Notes: generated by a model not told the origin, from the sequence alone. A DNA stretch of 64,000 bases from Bacilli bacterium (GCA_900753325.1 CAADYO010000004.1:29625-93624), one strand, 5' to 3'; numbered from the stretch's first letter, positions 1 through 8,043 are shown. Numbers and translations are program-made.

Positions 1-122
1 ATTGGATCATAATAATAAACATCTATCGTTTCTTTAATACCTTCATAAGAAAACTTTTCCAAGGCTCTAATAACTTCATCAACTGGTGAATAAACTTCAA
101 CCAAAATTTCTATTTCCTTCAT
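1..122 (-). CDS. CYTH-domain protein, N-terminus only (partial)
   Basis: Reading frame from an ATG at 122 running off the left edge; the first 40 residues begin MKEIEILVEVYSP and include the stretch TIDVYYYDP. The acidic alternating ExExxVEV start followed by a 'D-x-Y-Y' element resembles the N-terminus of CYTH superfamily proteins (class IV adenylate cyclase CyaB / thiamine-triphosphatase type), which bind triphosphate substrates in a tunnel fold. A good GGAGG ribosome binding site lies 8-9 bases upstream of the ATG. Only a quarter of a normal CYTH protein is visible, so the enzyme class cannot be judged. Confidence 0.6.
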   Translation of the reverse strand, partial: MKEIEILVEVYSPVDEVIRALEKFSYEGIKETIDVYYYDP

Positions 123-257
123 AAGTATACCTCCAAAAGTATTATATCAAAATAAAAGAACTGGACAAAGTCTTTTTAACCTTCCATTTCTTTTTTTATT
201 CATCTTCAAAAAAGTCTCTCTTATTAAATTAAGTGTCATAAATCTAAAAATCACTAA

Positions 258-773
258 TTACATCCAAGACCTTTCTAATACAAAATGTACATCATCTACT
301 ACTTCGCCCTTTTCTAAAATACCAGACTTCTTAAATCCAACCTTTTCAGTTGTATGAATAGATCTCAAATTATTAGAAAAAACAACAGCAGTTAACTTTT
401 CTAAACCCAATTCGTTAAAACTATATTCAATTAATCTTTTCAAAGCCTCAGTCCCATAATGCTTATCTTGCATAGACTTAGTAATACAAATTCCTACTTC
501 TGCACACTTATTTTCTACATCCATTAATTCTATATTTCCAATAAATTCACCAGTATCTTTATCAAGCATCGAAAAAACATAAGCTTTTTTCTCTAACTTA
601 GCCTTTACCCAATTAATCTCATCTTCTCTAGTATAAACTCTTTCTTTATGAGTAATAAATCTTTGCGTTTCTTTATCATTAACCATCACTAAATAATCAT
701 CAACTAATTTTTCACTAACATTAACAAAATTAATGTGACTAGAACAAAATACAACATTAAAACTCTTCATCAT
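258..773 (-). CDS. GNAT family N-acetyltransferase (RimJ/RimL-like)
   Basis: 171 residues, a normal length for a single GNAT domain. The acetyl-CoA pyrophosphate-binding stretch QDKHYGTEAL (about residues 103-112) corresponds to the Q/R-x-x-G-x-G/A motif, and the late motif NNLRSIHTTEKVGF (about 135-148) is typical of RimJ/RimL-like enzymes that acetylate amino groups of proteins or small molecules. Substrate unknown. The ATG at 773 overlaps the end of the upstream gene by 17 bases and has a GGGAG ribosome binding site 7 bases away. It is the last gene of a tightly packed row with tag and a P-loop kinase. Confidence 0.85.
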   Translation of the reverse strand: MMKSFNVVFCSSHINFVNVSEKLVDDYLVMVNDKETQRFITHKERVYTREDEINWVKAKLEKKAYVFSMLDKDTGEFIGNIELMDVENKCAEVGICITKSMQDKHYGTEALKRLIEYSFNELGLEKLTAVVFSNNLRSIHTTEKVGFKKSGILEKGEVVDDVHFVLERSWM

Positions 774-1303
774 TTACACTCTCCCATCCCAACTTTTTTA
801 AAACTTGATTCTCAAACTCCGGATAATATTTTAATAAATTATAAATTGCTTTTTTATTTCCATTTTTATACGCTCTAATATATTTATCAATTAAATCACT
901 ATTATCAACAGGTATATTATCAGGTCTATTTGGATAATGATAAATTTTTAAATTACCTTTTTTTTCTTCATCTATAAGCGTATCTAAAATATTTCCATAA
1001 TAATCACATTTTATTGGTTCAATACTCTCCTTAAAAGAAATAACCTCAGCCTTCCATAAGTACTTATGATGTCTAAAACTACTTCCATCAAGTTCATAAA
1101 TATAACCAGGCTGATTATAGTTATTTTTGAGTACTCCAGATCTTCTTTCTACTAAAATTGGTAATCCCTCAGAAATAGCTAAAACAGTATCCAAATCTCC
1201 CATACTACTACCCATAAATACATTTTTTTCCATGTGTAGAAATATGTGCTTTTATTTCTTTAATATCACCAGTAGGACTACCATGGTAAACTACACTCTT
1301 CAT
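757..1303 (-). CDS. YHGS-motif protein, frameshifted in an A7 tract
   Basis: Unrecognised protein whose reading frame is broken. An ATG at 1303 with a GGAGG site 7 bases upstream opens a frame beginning MKSVVYHGSPTGDIKE that hits TAG at 1208-1210. The downstream frame (from 1233, 158 residues) continues smoothly if one A is dropped from a run of seven A (T7 on the plus strand at 1223-1229), giving about 181 residues. The start codon lies 2 bases after the stop of the upstream kinase gene, so it is translationally coupled. The N-terminal YHGS motif recurs in small uncharacterised Firmicutes proteins, some with an ADP-ribosyltransferase-like look, but no catalytic set can be assigned. It may be a pseudogene, a slippage-controlled gene or an assembly error. 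Confidence 0.6.
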
Positions 1304-1305
1304 CT

Positions 1306-1824
1306 CTATTCCTCCACAAAATAACTCCTTATATCAAATAAATATTCATCAGGCTTAAGTTCAATCTTATAAACTGCTTTATCATTCATAACATCTTTTT
1401 TATAAAAATCATTCCAAATATCACTATCAGTCATTGCCTTAATAAAATCATCATCATTTCCCCTATTTTTCATTCTCTTAATATATTCATCTCTACTATC
1501 TAATGAAGCATACACTAAACAATAGGCAATATTATTATCTTCCACATACTTTAATATATCATCATGATATGATAAAAGTCCAATTTTTGAAGAATTAATT
1601 ACTTCATTAATCTTTTTAATTATATAGTCTTTAGAATCCTTATTTACAACCTCTCCTCTATTTCCTTTACTTCTTTCAAACTCGAGTTCTAAAATATCCT
1701 TAAATCCATATTTATATTGAGCTCGCAAGCCATCTAAATCAACAAATCTTTCATCATGCATCGCTAAAAAAGTTTTCCCAGTTGCCGGTCCTGCAACAAT
1801 TAAATTGCAATTAATCTTTTTCAT
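1306..1824 (-). CDS. P-loop nucleotide kinase-like protein
   Basis: 172 residues with a Walker A motif GPATGKT at residues 12-18 directly after the first beta strand (NLIVA), followed by a conserved-looking D-L-D-G segment (about 29-32) as in small nucleoside/nucleotide or polynucleotide kinases. A helical middle region and an R-rich 'lid' (RDEYIKRMKNRG, about 111-122) fit the adenylate-kinase-like fold. The phosphate acceptor is unknown. It overlaps the start of tag by 14 bases upstream and is followed after 2 bases by the YHGS gene, so these genes form one transcription unit. Confidence 0.65.
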   Translation of the reverse strand: MKKINCNLIVAGPATGKTFLAMHDERFVDLDGLRAQYKYGFKDILELEFERSKGNRGEVVNKDSKDYIIKKINEVINSSKIGLLSYHDDILKYVEDNNIAYCLVYASLDSRDEYIKRMKNRGNDDDFIKAMTDSDIWNDFYKKDVMNDKAVYKIELKPDEYLFDIRSYFVEE

Positions 1825-2368
1825 TTATACCACCCTTATACATAAAACACATCTCCTCATGAGAATAAATTATCCCAATAGCTTGCAAATACGAATAAAT
1901 TATTGTTGTCCCAACAAATTTCATTCCTAACCTTTTTAAATCACAAGAAATATCATCAGATAACTTAGAACTAGCAACATGAGTCTCATAAAATATTTCT
2001 CCCTTAGTAAAAACCTTTAAATAATTATAAAAACTTCCATACTTTAAAATGATATTCCTAAATATTTTAGCGTTATTAATACTAGCTCTAATCTTCAACC
2101 TATTTCTAATAATTTTTCGATTATTAATTAATTCATTTATTTTTCTATCATCATAACTACAAACTTTATCTAACGAAAAATCATCATACGCCTCTCTAAA
2201 GTCTTTTCTTTTATTAAGAACACATTCCCAAGAAAGCCCAGCTTGAAATGACTCTAATATTAACATTTCAAATAAGTACTGATCATCTAACTTTAATTGT
2301 CCCCATTCATTATCATGATATTGAACATAAAGCTTATTATCCAAATTACACCAAGAACATCTATTCAT
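1811..2368 (-). CDS. tag: DNA-3-methyladenine glycosylase I
   Basis: Base-excision repair enzyme that removes 3-methyladenine from alkylated DNA. Diagnostic features are the N-terminal zinc ligands in RCSWC, the substrate pocket motif YHDNEWG (about residues 17-23), and the FEMLILESFQAGLSW stretch (about 33-47) of the helix-hairpin-helix glycosylase fold. Length (185-188) is normal. I chose the ATG at 2368 (protein starts MNRCSW) because GGTG lies 6-7 bases upstream; a GTG three codons earlier at 2377 is possible. First gene of the small repair/accessory unit reading towards the left edge. The family's C-terminal zinc ligands are less clear here. Confidence 0.9.
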   Translation of the reverse strand: MNRCSWCNLDNKLYVQYHDNEWGQLKLDDQYLFEMLILESFQAGLSWECVLNKRKDFREAYDDFSLDKVCSYDDRKINELINNRKIIRNRLKIRASINNAKIFRNIILKYGSFYNYLKVFTKGEIFYETHVASSKLSDDISCDLKRLGMKFVGTTIIYSYLQAIGIIYSHEEMCFMYKGGINEKD

Positions 2369-2397
2369 TAAATTCACCAGCTTCTACCTAAATTATA

Positions 2398-2428
2398 TCA
2401 AAAAAAAGTAACTTTTAATAGTTACTTA
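2398..2428 (-). terminator. Intrinsic terminator after lepB
   Basis: On the minus strand a perfect 7-8 bp stem (AGTAACT / AGTTACT) with a 5-base loop is followed by a run of T. The lepB stop codon abuts the hairpin. Confidence 0.8.
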
Positions 2429-2917
2429 ATTTTTATTACCAAATCTTTTAAATGGATAAATAGTTAGTTTTGTAGTACCTCTAATATCTTTAATTGAAAC
2501 AGCTCCTATTATTCTACTATCCGTAGAATTAACTCTATTATCACCTAAAACAAAATATTTATTATCTCCAACTGTAACTTCATCAAAGTCAGCCGTTACT
2601 TCATGTGAAAAGTTTTCTTTTACTTCTTTTCCATTTACATATAATTTATTATCTTGATATTTTATTTTTTCACCAGGAAGACCAATAACTCTCTTTATTA
2701 AATATTCATTCTTATATCTAACAACAACAATATCAAATCTCTTTAACCCAGTAAACTTATAACTAATTTCATTTAATATCATAATATCTTTATCCTCTAA
2801 AGTATCAAGCATAGAAGGACCATTAACTCTAATAGGACTAATAATATAACGTTTAAATAATAATACCAAAATAATTATAATTACATATGGTAAGTATTCT
2901 TTAATAAACCCTTTCAT
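2426..2917 (-). CDS. lepB: Signal peptidase I
   Basis: Membrane serine protease that removes signal peptides from exported proteins. One N-terminal membrane segment (about residues 10-22) anchors it. The catalytic serine is S35 in GPSM and the general-base lysine is K75 in KRVIGLPGEKI, both in family boxes; the GDN box occurs as LGDNRVNSTDSR (about residues 130-141). At 163 residues it has the compact Gram-positive form. It lies 37 bases downstream of rplS and ends in an intrinsic terminator. A DUF5305-like membrane protein lies on the other side of rplS. Confidence 0.95.
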   Translation of the reverse strand: MKGFIKEYLPYVIIIILVLLFKRYIISPIRVNGPSMLDTLEDKDIMILNEISYKFTGLKRFDIVVVRYKNEYLIKRVIGLPGEKIKYQDNKLYVNGKEVKENFSHEVTADFDEVTVGDNKYFVLGDNRVNSTDSRIIGAVSIKDIRGTTKLTIYPFKRFGNKN

Positions 2918-2954
2918 CTTTCACCTCTTCATAAAGAAAAAATAAGGTATACCC

Positions 2955-3302
2955 TTATTTTTGTCCTTTTTCTTTAATACGGTATCCACCAACTCTATCC
3001 TTAAGGAATGTAAGTTTAGCACGTCTAACTTTACCATGACGTACAACTGTAATACCAGCAATCTTTGGTGAATGAACTGGGAAAGTTCTTTCAACTCCAA
3101 CACCAGATGAAATTTTACGAACAGTAAAAGTTTCAGAAACAGATCCACCTTTGCGTGAAACAACAACACCTTCAAAAGCTTGAATACGTTCTCTCTTACC
3201 TTCAATAATCTTAACATCTACTCTTACAGTATCACCAACACGAAATTCAGGAACGTTTGGATTAATTTGTTTTTCATTAATTTTGTCAATAATATTTGCC
3301 AT
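2955..3302 (-). CDS. rplS: 50S ribosomal protein L19
   Basis: 115 residues, the usual L19 length, at the 30S-50S interface. Recognised by FRVGDTVRVDVKI near residue 20, ERIQAFEGVVVSRKGG in the middle and RVGGYRIKEKGQK at the C-terminus. The start ATG is preceded by GGAG 7 bases upstream. It follows trmD in the Bacillus-like order rimM-trmD-rplS but two unassigned genes are inserted between trmD and rplS. It has its own sigma-A promoter (3384-3412). Confidence 0.97.
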   Translation of the reverse strand: MANIIDKINEKQINPNVPEFRVGDTVRVDVKIIEGKRERIQAFEGVVVSRKGGSVSETFTVRKISSGVGVERTFPVHSPKIAGITVVRHGKVRRAKLTFLKDRVGGYRIKEKGQK

Positions 3303-3383
3303 ATAAGTTCTCCTCTCTAAAAATATTTACCAATGATCATATCTAATCAAAAAACAGCGGATCATCTCCATTTGACAACCAAG

Positions 3384-3412
3384 ATTATAACATATCAGTA
3401 CTTAAAAATCAA
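3384..3412 (-). promoter_or_regulatory. Sigma-A promoter of rplS-lepB
   Basis: Minus strand TTGATT (3407-3412), 17-base spacer, TATAAT (3384-3389). The predicted 5' leader of about 75 bases holds a possible 7-bp stem (GATGATC with GATCATT), which may be an L19-type autoregulatory leader; that part is weak. Confidence 0.7.
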
Positions 3413-3419
3413 TAATATT

Positions 3420-4181
3420 TCAAATTATTTCAGTACTATTAAAAGACTTTTTATATAAAACAATAAAATATCTCACTAAAATCACTTCCAAGATGAGTAA
3501 AAAAACATTAAAAGCAGAAAAGCAATAAGAACAATAACTATACACATTACCCTGACCAGTATTAATATTATTCACAGTAAAATCAATAAGACCATCATTT
3601 AATGGTATTTTTAAAGAAGATAACTCCCTCTCTGAATCACCATCATCAATACATAAAACAAGTTCCATTAAAACCTTATCACTAGAAGAAAAATTATTTC
3701 TAAAAACCTCTGCATATTTAAAATATTCTTGATAATCAATAACAGCATCTTTAGAAAAAGTAACTTTATTTTTCTCACTCTTAAATTTTATTTTATCCGT
3801 AAGTCGTGACTCACTCATATTTAATAACTTAGAATTACTATCAAAAGTACTTATTTTAGCCTTTAAATAATAAACCCCAGAATAATTCAATTTTCTATTA
3901 AAATAAGCTTTATAATTAAAATTAACTCGAATATTTTCAATAGTATTACTTAAATATTTATTATTAAAATCATCTTTAAAATATGTATCATCATTTAAAT
4001 AAATAACATATTTAGCAACACTATCCTCTGTGTATTTAATTTGTACCTTTTTTTCTCTAAGAAAATCCCAACAAAAAAGTCCAAATAAAACAATAATTAC
4101 AACCAATAGTAATTTTTCCCTTTTTATATATTTTTTCATATGTCTCCTAAAAACTTTTCTATCTACTTTTACCGACCTCAT
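3420..4181 (-). CDS. DUF5305-like membrane protein
   Basis: 253 residues with an N-terminal membrane helix (about 24-40), an extracytoplasmic beta-rich region of about 170 residues and a C-terminal membrane helix (about 217-243). The stretch VKIKYTED / KYVIYLNDDTYF / IRVNFNYKAYFNRKLNYSG / YYLKAKI resembles DUF5305 proteins, which in Clostridia and archaea are often found near signal peptidase I and cell-surface proteins; this assignment is from memory of the pattern. The neighbouring lepB two genes away fits that association. It starts within the end of the upstream basic protein (23-base overlap) so the two are probably made together. Function unknown. Confidence 0.55.
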   Translation of the reverse strand: MRSVKVDRKVFRRHMKKYIKREKLLLVVIIVLFGLFCWDFLREKKVQIKYTEDSVAKYVIYLNDDTYFKDDFNNKYLSNTIENIRVNFNYKAYFNRKLNYSGVYYLKAKISTFDSNSKLLNMSESRLTDKIKFKSEKNKVTFSKDAVIDYQEYFKYAEVFRNNFSSSDKVLMELVLCIDDGDSERELSSLKIPLNDGLIDFTVNNINTGQGNVYSYCSYCFSAFNVFLLILEVILVRYFIVLYKKSFNSTEII

Positions 4182-4611
4182 TCACATTCATTAAACTATT
4201 TTGTAATTCTGCAAATTCTAGCTTAGCTTGTCTTTGTAAAGCACTAAGTTGTTTAGCCATTACCTCTAATTCTTTTTTTTCTAAAAATCTTCGATATTTA
4301 ATTTTTATCTCTAAACGAAACTTTTCAATTCTATCAAGAGCCAATCTAAAAGAGTCTCCTGAATCATCATCGCTAATTAATAATTCTGTTAATATTTTTA
4401 ATAATCTACGATATTTTTTACCAACATATTCACTAACTACTGGCCTACCTAGTTCTGTATTAACTACTTTAATATTTTTAATTACCACATCACAAATATT
4501 AAAAGTATTATTTCGAGAAGGTAACAAAAAACCATTTAAATTTTCTAATTCACTAAAATCCCTAAATTTCCATTTTTTCTTTATAACTCGCTTTTTTTTA
4601 ATAGAGTACAT
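4159..4611 (-). CDS. Basic coiled-coil protein of unknown function
   Basis: About 150 residues, very rich in Lys and Arg, with a basic start (YSIKKKRVIKKKWKFRD) and a predicted coiled coil over the last 60 residues (REL-type heptads around FRLEIKIKYRRFLEKKELE). No membrane segment and no recognised domain. The ATG at 4611 has AGGTG 6 bases upstream, better placed than the GTG at 4620. It sits immediately after trmD and overlaps the DUF5305-like gene by 23 bases. That position in a translation operon and its charge are compatible with RNA binding, but this is inference only. Confidence 0.5.
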   Translation of the reverse strand: MYSIKKKRVIKKKWKFRDFSELENLNGFLLPSRNNTFNICDVVIKNIKVVNTELGRPVVSEYVGKKYRRLLKILTELLISDDDSGDSFRLALDRIEKFRLEIKIKYRRFLEKKELEVMAKQLSALQRQAKLEFAELQNSLMNVNEVGKSR

Positions 4612-4620
4612 AAACTTCAC

Positions 4621-5286
4621 CTACTTTTCTAATAAATCTGGTCTACGTATCTTTGTTCTTTTCAAACTTTCTTCTTGTCTATAAAGATTTATTTTCTTAT
4701 GATCACCTGATAGTAGTACTTCCGGTACTTCCATTCCCTCAAAAACTCTTGGTTTAGTATAAGTTGGATAATCTAATAAATTATTATTAAATGAATCATT
4801 TAAATGAGACTCCTCTTCAATAACACCAGGAAGAAGTCTGCCAATAGAATCAACTAAAACCATACTAGCCAACTCTCCACCAGTTAAAACATAGTCACCT
4901 ATACTTATTTCTAAATCACAAATACTTCTAATTCTCTCATCAAAGCCTTCATAATGACCACAAATTAATATTAAATGTTTTTCTAAAGCTAAATCATAAG
5001 CCATTTTTTGCTTATATAAAACTCCATCTGGTGTAAGTAAAATAACTTTAGTATCATCTGTTTTTAAGGCCCTAACACAGTCAAATATAGGTTGACAAGT
5101 AAGAACCATACCCGCTCCACCACCATACGGTGTATCATCAACTTTGTGATGCAAGTCCAAAGAATAATCTCTAAAATTATGAATGTTAATCTCTATCTTC
5201 CCTAAATCAATAGCCCTTTTAATAATTGACTCACTAAAAATACCATTATACATCTCTGGAAAAAGAGTTAAAATGTCAATTTTCAC
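4621..5286 (-). CDS. trmD: tRNA (guanine37-N1)-methyltransferase
   Basis: Makes m1G37 in tRNAs reading CNN and GGG codons, preventing +1 frameshifting; S-adenosylmethionine dependent, trefoil-knot (SPOUT) fold. Seen: KIDILTLFPEMY at the N-terminus, DDTPYGGGAGMV (about 53-64), the knot motifs CGHYEGFDERI and SIGDYVLTGGELA, and the family helix LDYPTYTKPRVFEG. At 221 residues it is slightly shorter than usual. I prefer the GTG at 5286 (AGGAG 9 bases upstream); the TTG at 5292 would leave almost no spacing. It lies directly downstream of rimM. Confidence 0.95.
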   Translation of the reverse strand: MKIDILTLFPEMYNGIFSESIIKRAIDLGKIEINIHNFRDYSLDLHHKVDDTPYGGGAGMVLTCQPIFDCVRALKTDDTKVILLTPDGVLYKQKMAYDLALEKHLILICGHYEGFDERIRSICDLEISIGDYVLTGGELASMVLVDSIGRLLPGVIEEESHLNDSFNNNLLDYPTYTKPRVFEGMEVPEVLLSGDHKKINLYRQEESLKRTKIRRPDLLEK

Positions 5287-5298
5287 TATCAATCACTC

Positions 5299-5778
5299 CT
5301 ACATACCTGATAACAATTCTACTGTTACTTCACGTTTTTCTTTAGAAATACTCTTAATCATTGGTGAACTTAATGGAATCAACACCTCATGATCAAACAT
5401 AACTCTAATAATTTTATTATCAGGACTCGCTAAAAATATTTCTTTTATTATTCCACTTTTACCATCAGTAGTCAACACTTTAAAATTAATCAAATCTTCA
5501 TCCAATATTTCTTGTTCATCTAAATCTAAATTTTCTTTTAAAACATATACCTTTTTCTTTACTAAAAACAAAACCTCATTAATATCTTTATAATCATTTA
5601 AAGTAACCATATCAAAATTCTTATGTCTACGATAACTTCTAATTACATATTCTTGGTTACCGATAATAAGTTTTTTCCCAACTACAAATATTTTATCTTT
5701 AAATTGAAAATCACTAAGTATTCTAATCTCGCCTTTAATACCATGAGTTCCAACGACTTTTCCAACATACAAATTCAT
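5299..5778 (-). CDS. rimM: Ribosome maturation factor RimM
   Basis: 159 residues. Assists late 30S assembly by binding S19. The N-terminal motif GKVVGTHGIKGEIRI is diagnostic for the RimM barrel, and the C-terminal PRC-barrel region contains the expected LIPLSSPMI stretch. Starts with ATG directly abutting the stop of the upstream methyltransferase gene (GATTAAATG arrangement) with GGTG as ribosome binding site, so translation is probably coupled. Next gene downstream is trmD, as in Bacillus. Confidence 0.95.
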   Translation of the reverse strand: MNLYVGKVVGTHGIKGEIRILSDFQFKDKIFVVGKKLIIGNQEYVIRSYRRHKNFDMVTLNDYKDINEVLFLVKKKVYVLKENLDLDEQEILDEDLINFKVLTTDGKSGIIKEIFLASPDNKIIRVMFDHEVLIPLSSPMIKSISKEKREVTVELLSGM

Positions 5779-6516
5779 TTAATCACCTAATTCATATAAT
5801 AAAATACTTGCTGCAACAGCTACATTAAGACTTTCCACTTTCTTATTCATTTTAATATAAAGATTCTTATCACATAAAGATAAAATTCTTCTACTAACAC
5901 CATTTCCTTCATTTCCCATAACAAGTACATATTTATTTCTTTCTTCTTTTGGAATATCTCTTATATCATATCCATCATCAACACAAGTACCATAAACTGG
6001 TATATCTAAACTTTGCATTGTTCTAATACACTTCTCAATATCAGTAATAACAATATTAATATGAAATAACATTCCCTGTGTTGCTCTTAATACTTTATAG
6101 TTATATAAATCAACTGTATTTTCAGAAAGAACAATTGTAGATACATTAAAAGCCAAAGCACTACGAATAATCGTTCCCAAATTACCAGGATCCTGAATAT
6201 CTTCAAGGATAAGTATTCTATCACCCAATACATCAGTATCCTCTTTTTTTCTACATAAACCCATAATTGTACTAGGTGTATCCATCAAAGAAATCTTAGC
6301 CATAACTTCTCTTGAAAAATAACAATATGGTGAAGGTATTGGTAAAGAAACATTTTCTTGTAAAATCAACTCTTCTAATATTCCTGCCTTAAAAGCCTCT
6401 AATACTAAATGTTCCCCTTCAACAATAAATAAATTATACTCATCACGATATTTCTTTTTTTGTAACTTCTTATACAATTTAACTTTTTCATTATCTAAAC
6501 TAGTAATTACATTCAA
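5779..6516 (-). CDS. TrmH/SpoU family RNA 2'-O-methyltransferase
   Basis: 245 residues of the SpoU type: N-terminal substrate-binding domain (FIVEGEHLVLEA near residue 30) and C-terminal knot with LEDIQDPGNLGTIIRSA (motif 1), VMGNEGNGVS (motif 2) and LNVAVAASILLYEL (motif 3). This matches YsgA/TsnR-like enzymes that methylate 23S rRNA; the exact position is unknown. The start is probably TTG at 6516, overlapping the TGA of the upstream protease gene, with AAGGA nearby. It leads straight into rimM, forming a translation-maturation operon. Confidence 0.88.
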   Translation of the reverse strand: MNVITSLDNEKVKLYKKLQKKKYRDEYNLFIVEGEHLVLEAFKAGILEELILQENVSLPIPSPYCYFSREVMAKISLMDTPSTIMGLCRKKEDTDVLGDRILILEDIQDPGNLGTIIRSALAFNVSTIVLSENTVDLYNYKVLRATQGMLFHINIVITDIEKCIRTMQSLDIPVYGTCVDDGYDIRDIPKEERNKYVLVMGNEGNGVSRRILSLCDKNLYIKMNKKVESLNVAVAASILLYELGD

Positions 6517-7151
6517 AATTCCTTCATCTCCTTACGATACTTTTTATAATCAGGCATATTATCCTCAACTAAACTCCAAAATCTATCAGAGTGATCTGCA
6601 TGCACTAAATGTGACAATTCATGTACAATAACATAATCTAAATACTTAGTATCTCTCTTCATAAGCTCTAAATTAAGAGTAATTGTCTTTAACTTAATAT
6701 TACAAACACCCCATCTACTAGTCATCTTTCTTATCTTTAATTCTGGATATGGAATTTTTCTAGAAAATTTATTATACTCTTCATTTAGATGTTCTAAAAA
6801 TATCTTTTTAGCTTGTTTTTTATACCATTTATCAATATCAAAATTTCTACCTAAAAATACTTTATTCTCTCCAAAAGAAATATCCAAAGTATCAACATAA
6901 ATAATATCATAATGTTTTCCTAAATAAAAGAAGCCATCATTATTCTCATTTTTCTTTTGTTGTACTTCAATCATCTTAACAATTTTTTCATAGTTTTCTT
7001 CTATTAAATCTGTAATAGTCTTAATAGGTGTAAATTTATTAGTAGTAACCAAAATACTTAAATCCGGTTTAACCCTAATATAAGTATTACGTGTTGTGCT
7101 TTTTCTTTCTATAATAATATCATAAGTATTACCAGACACATTTAATTTCAT
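6513..7151 (-). CDS. YgjP-like M48-type zinc metalloprotease (DUF45)
   Basis: 212 residues. The zinc-binding HELSH (about residues 178-182) with a following His in HADHSDRFW is the hallmark of the YgjP/DUF45 (WLM-related) metallopeptidases, together with RKMTSRWGVCN upstream. Cytoplasmic, no signal peptide. Cellular substrate unknown. It is the first gene of the rRNA methyltransferase-rimM-trmD unit and is divergent from sspI across an 89-base intergenic region. Confidence 0.85.
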   Translation of the reverse strand: MKLNVSGNTYDIIIERKSTTRNTYIRVKPDLSILVTTNKFTPIKTITDLIEENYEKIVKMIEVQQKKNENNDGFFYLGKHYDIIYVDTLDISFGENKVFLGRNFDIDKWYKKQAKKIFLEHLNEEYNKFSRKIPYPELKIRKMTSRWGVCNIKLKTITLNLELMKRDTKYLDYVIVHELSHLVHADHSDRFWSLVEDNMPDYKKYRKEMKEF

Positions 7152-7207
7152 TGTATCACCAACACTATTTTACTATATAAAAGAAAAAAAATAAAGTTTT
7201 GATACTA

Positions 7208-7237
7208 GTATAAAAATATAATTTTTCATCCATTATA
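7208..7237 (+). promoter_or_regulatory. Sigma-G/F type promoter of sspI
   Basis: GTATA (7208-7212), an 18-base spacer, then CATTATA (7231-7237). This is an exact match to the Bacillus forespore sigma-G/sigma-F consensus GHATR-N18-CATWHTA. The inferred start of transcription (about 7243-7244) would give a very short leader starting near the AGGAGG. Confidence 0.7.
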
Positions 7238-7255
7238 TATATGAGGAGGAAAGAT

Positions 7256-7483
7256 ATGGAAATGAGTATCAGAGAACATATAATAAACAATTTTAAAGGT
7301 GATGATTATAATACACTTCGTCAAGCAATAGATGAATCCGTTACATCTCAAGATGAAGTAACATTACCAGGTCTTGGTGTTTTCTTAAGTATAATTTGGG
7401 AGAATGCTGACCAAGAGTTAAAAAACGAACTTATCGAAATAATAAAAAAACGCGTAGAAAAAGGATTAGCTGAAAACAGTTAA
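7256..7483 (+). CDS. sspI: Small acid-soluble spore protein SspI
   Basis: 75 residues from the ATG at 7256, which has AGGAGG 7 bases upstream (an in-frame ATG at 7241 would lie within the ribosome binding site region). The pattern SIREHIINNFKG, LRQAIDESVTSQDEVTLPGLGVF and IIWENAD matches SspI, a minor SASP deposited in the spore core. It is the only plus-strand gene in the window. A sigma-G-type promoter precedes it and an intrinsic terminator overlaps its last codons. This is strong evidence that the organism forms endospores. Confidence 0.9.
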   Translation: MEMSIREHIINNFKGDDYNTLRQAIDESVTSQDEVTLPGLGVFLSIIWENADQELKNELIEIIKKRVEKGLAENS

Positions 7484-7497
7484 TCCTTCTTTTTTTA
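7461..7497. terminator. Bidirectional terminator shared by sspI and frr
   Basis: GGATTAGCTG (7463-7472) pairs with CAGTTAATCC (7477-7486) around a 4-base loop, with T7 on one side and A-rich sequence on the other. It overlaps the last codons of sspI and can terminate both convergent transcripts. Confidence 0.88.
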
Positions 7498-8043
7498 TAC
7501 AGTAAGTAATTCTTCTTCTTTTTCTTTTAATTTTGCTTCTACCTTTTTATTATTCTCATTAACTATATCTTGAATATCTTTTTCCAATCCTTTTTCTTCA
7601 TCTTCAGAAAGTTCTAGTTTAGAAACATCTTCTATTCCTTCGCGTCTAATATTTCTAATCGCAACTTTAGCCTCTTCTGCTAAAGCTTTAACTTGTTTAA
7701 CCAATTCCTTTCTTCGTTCTTCAGTAAGTTCTGGAATAATTATTCTAATAGTTTCACCATCATTACCAGGATTGTATCCTAAATTAGAAGCTAATATAGC
7801 CTTTTCAATATCTTTTAAGCATCCTCTATCAAAAGGTTTAATTAATAATTGACGAGCCTCTGGAACAGATATTGTTGCTAGCTGTTTTAAAGGTGTCATA
7901 CTACCATAATATTCAACCATAATACCATCTAAGCTAGAAGGATTAGCTCTACCAGCTCTAACAGTCGCAAAACGTTTATCTAAATTAGCCAAAGCCTTAT
8001 CCATTTTCTCATTCAATTCTAAGATAATCATATCACTATCCAT
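7495..8043 (-). CDS. frr: Ribosome recycling factor
   Basis: 182 residues, normal RRF length. Splits post-termination ribosomes with EF-G. Recognised by TVRAGRANPSSLDGIMVEYYG, the ATISVPEARQLLIKPFD stretch and the C-terminal VNENNKKVEAKLKEKEEELLTV helix. ATG at 8043 with AGGAG about 11 bases upstream. It is not next to pyrH or tsf here, unlike in many bacteria. It converges on sspI with a shared terminator. Confidence 0.96.
   Translation of the reverse strand: MDSDMIILELNEKMDKALANLDKRFATVRAGRANPSSLDGIMVEYYGSMTPLKQLATISVPEARQLLIKPFDRGCLKDIEKAILASNLGYNPGNDGETIRIIIPELTEERRKELVKQVKALAEEAKVAIRNIRREGIEDVSKLELSEDEEKGLEKDIQDIVNENNKKVEAKLKEKEEELLTV

Noticed and set aside
1127..1324. 65-codon plus-strand frame opposite the YHGS gene
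   Set aside because: Antisense to a gene with good start and coupling; no ribosome binding site or recognisable protein.
2921..3217. 98-codon open frame rich in Leu/Val on the minus strand
   Set aside because: It lies across rplS in another frame; rplS is certain and the frame has no ribosome binding site of its own.
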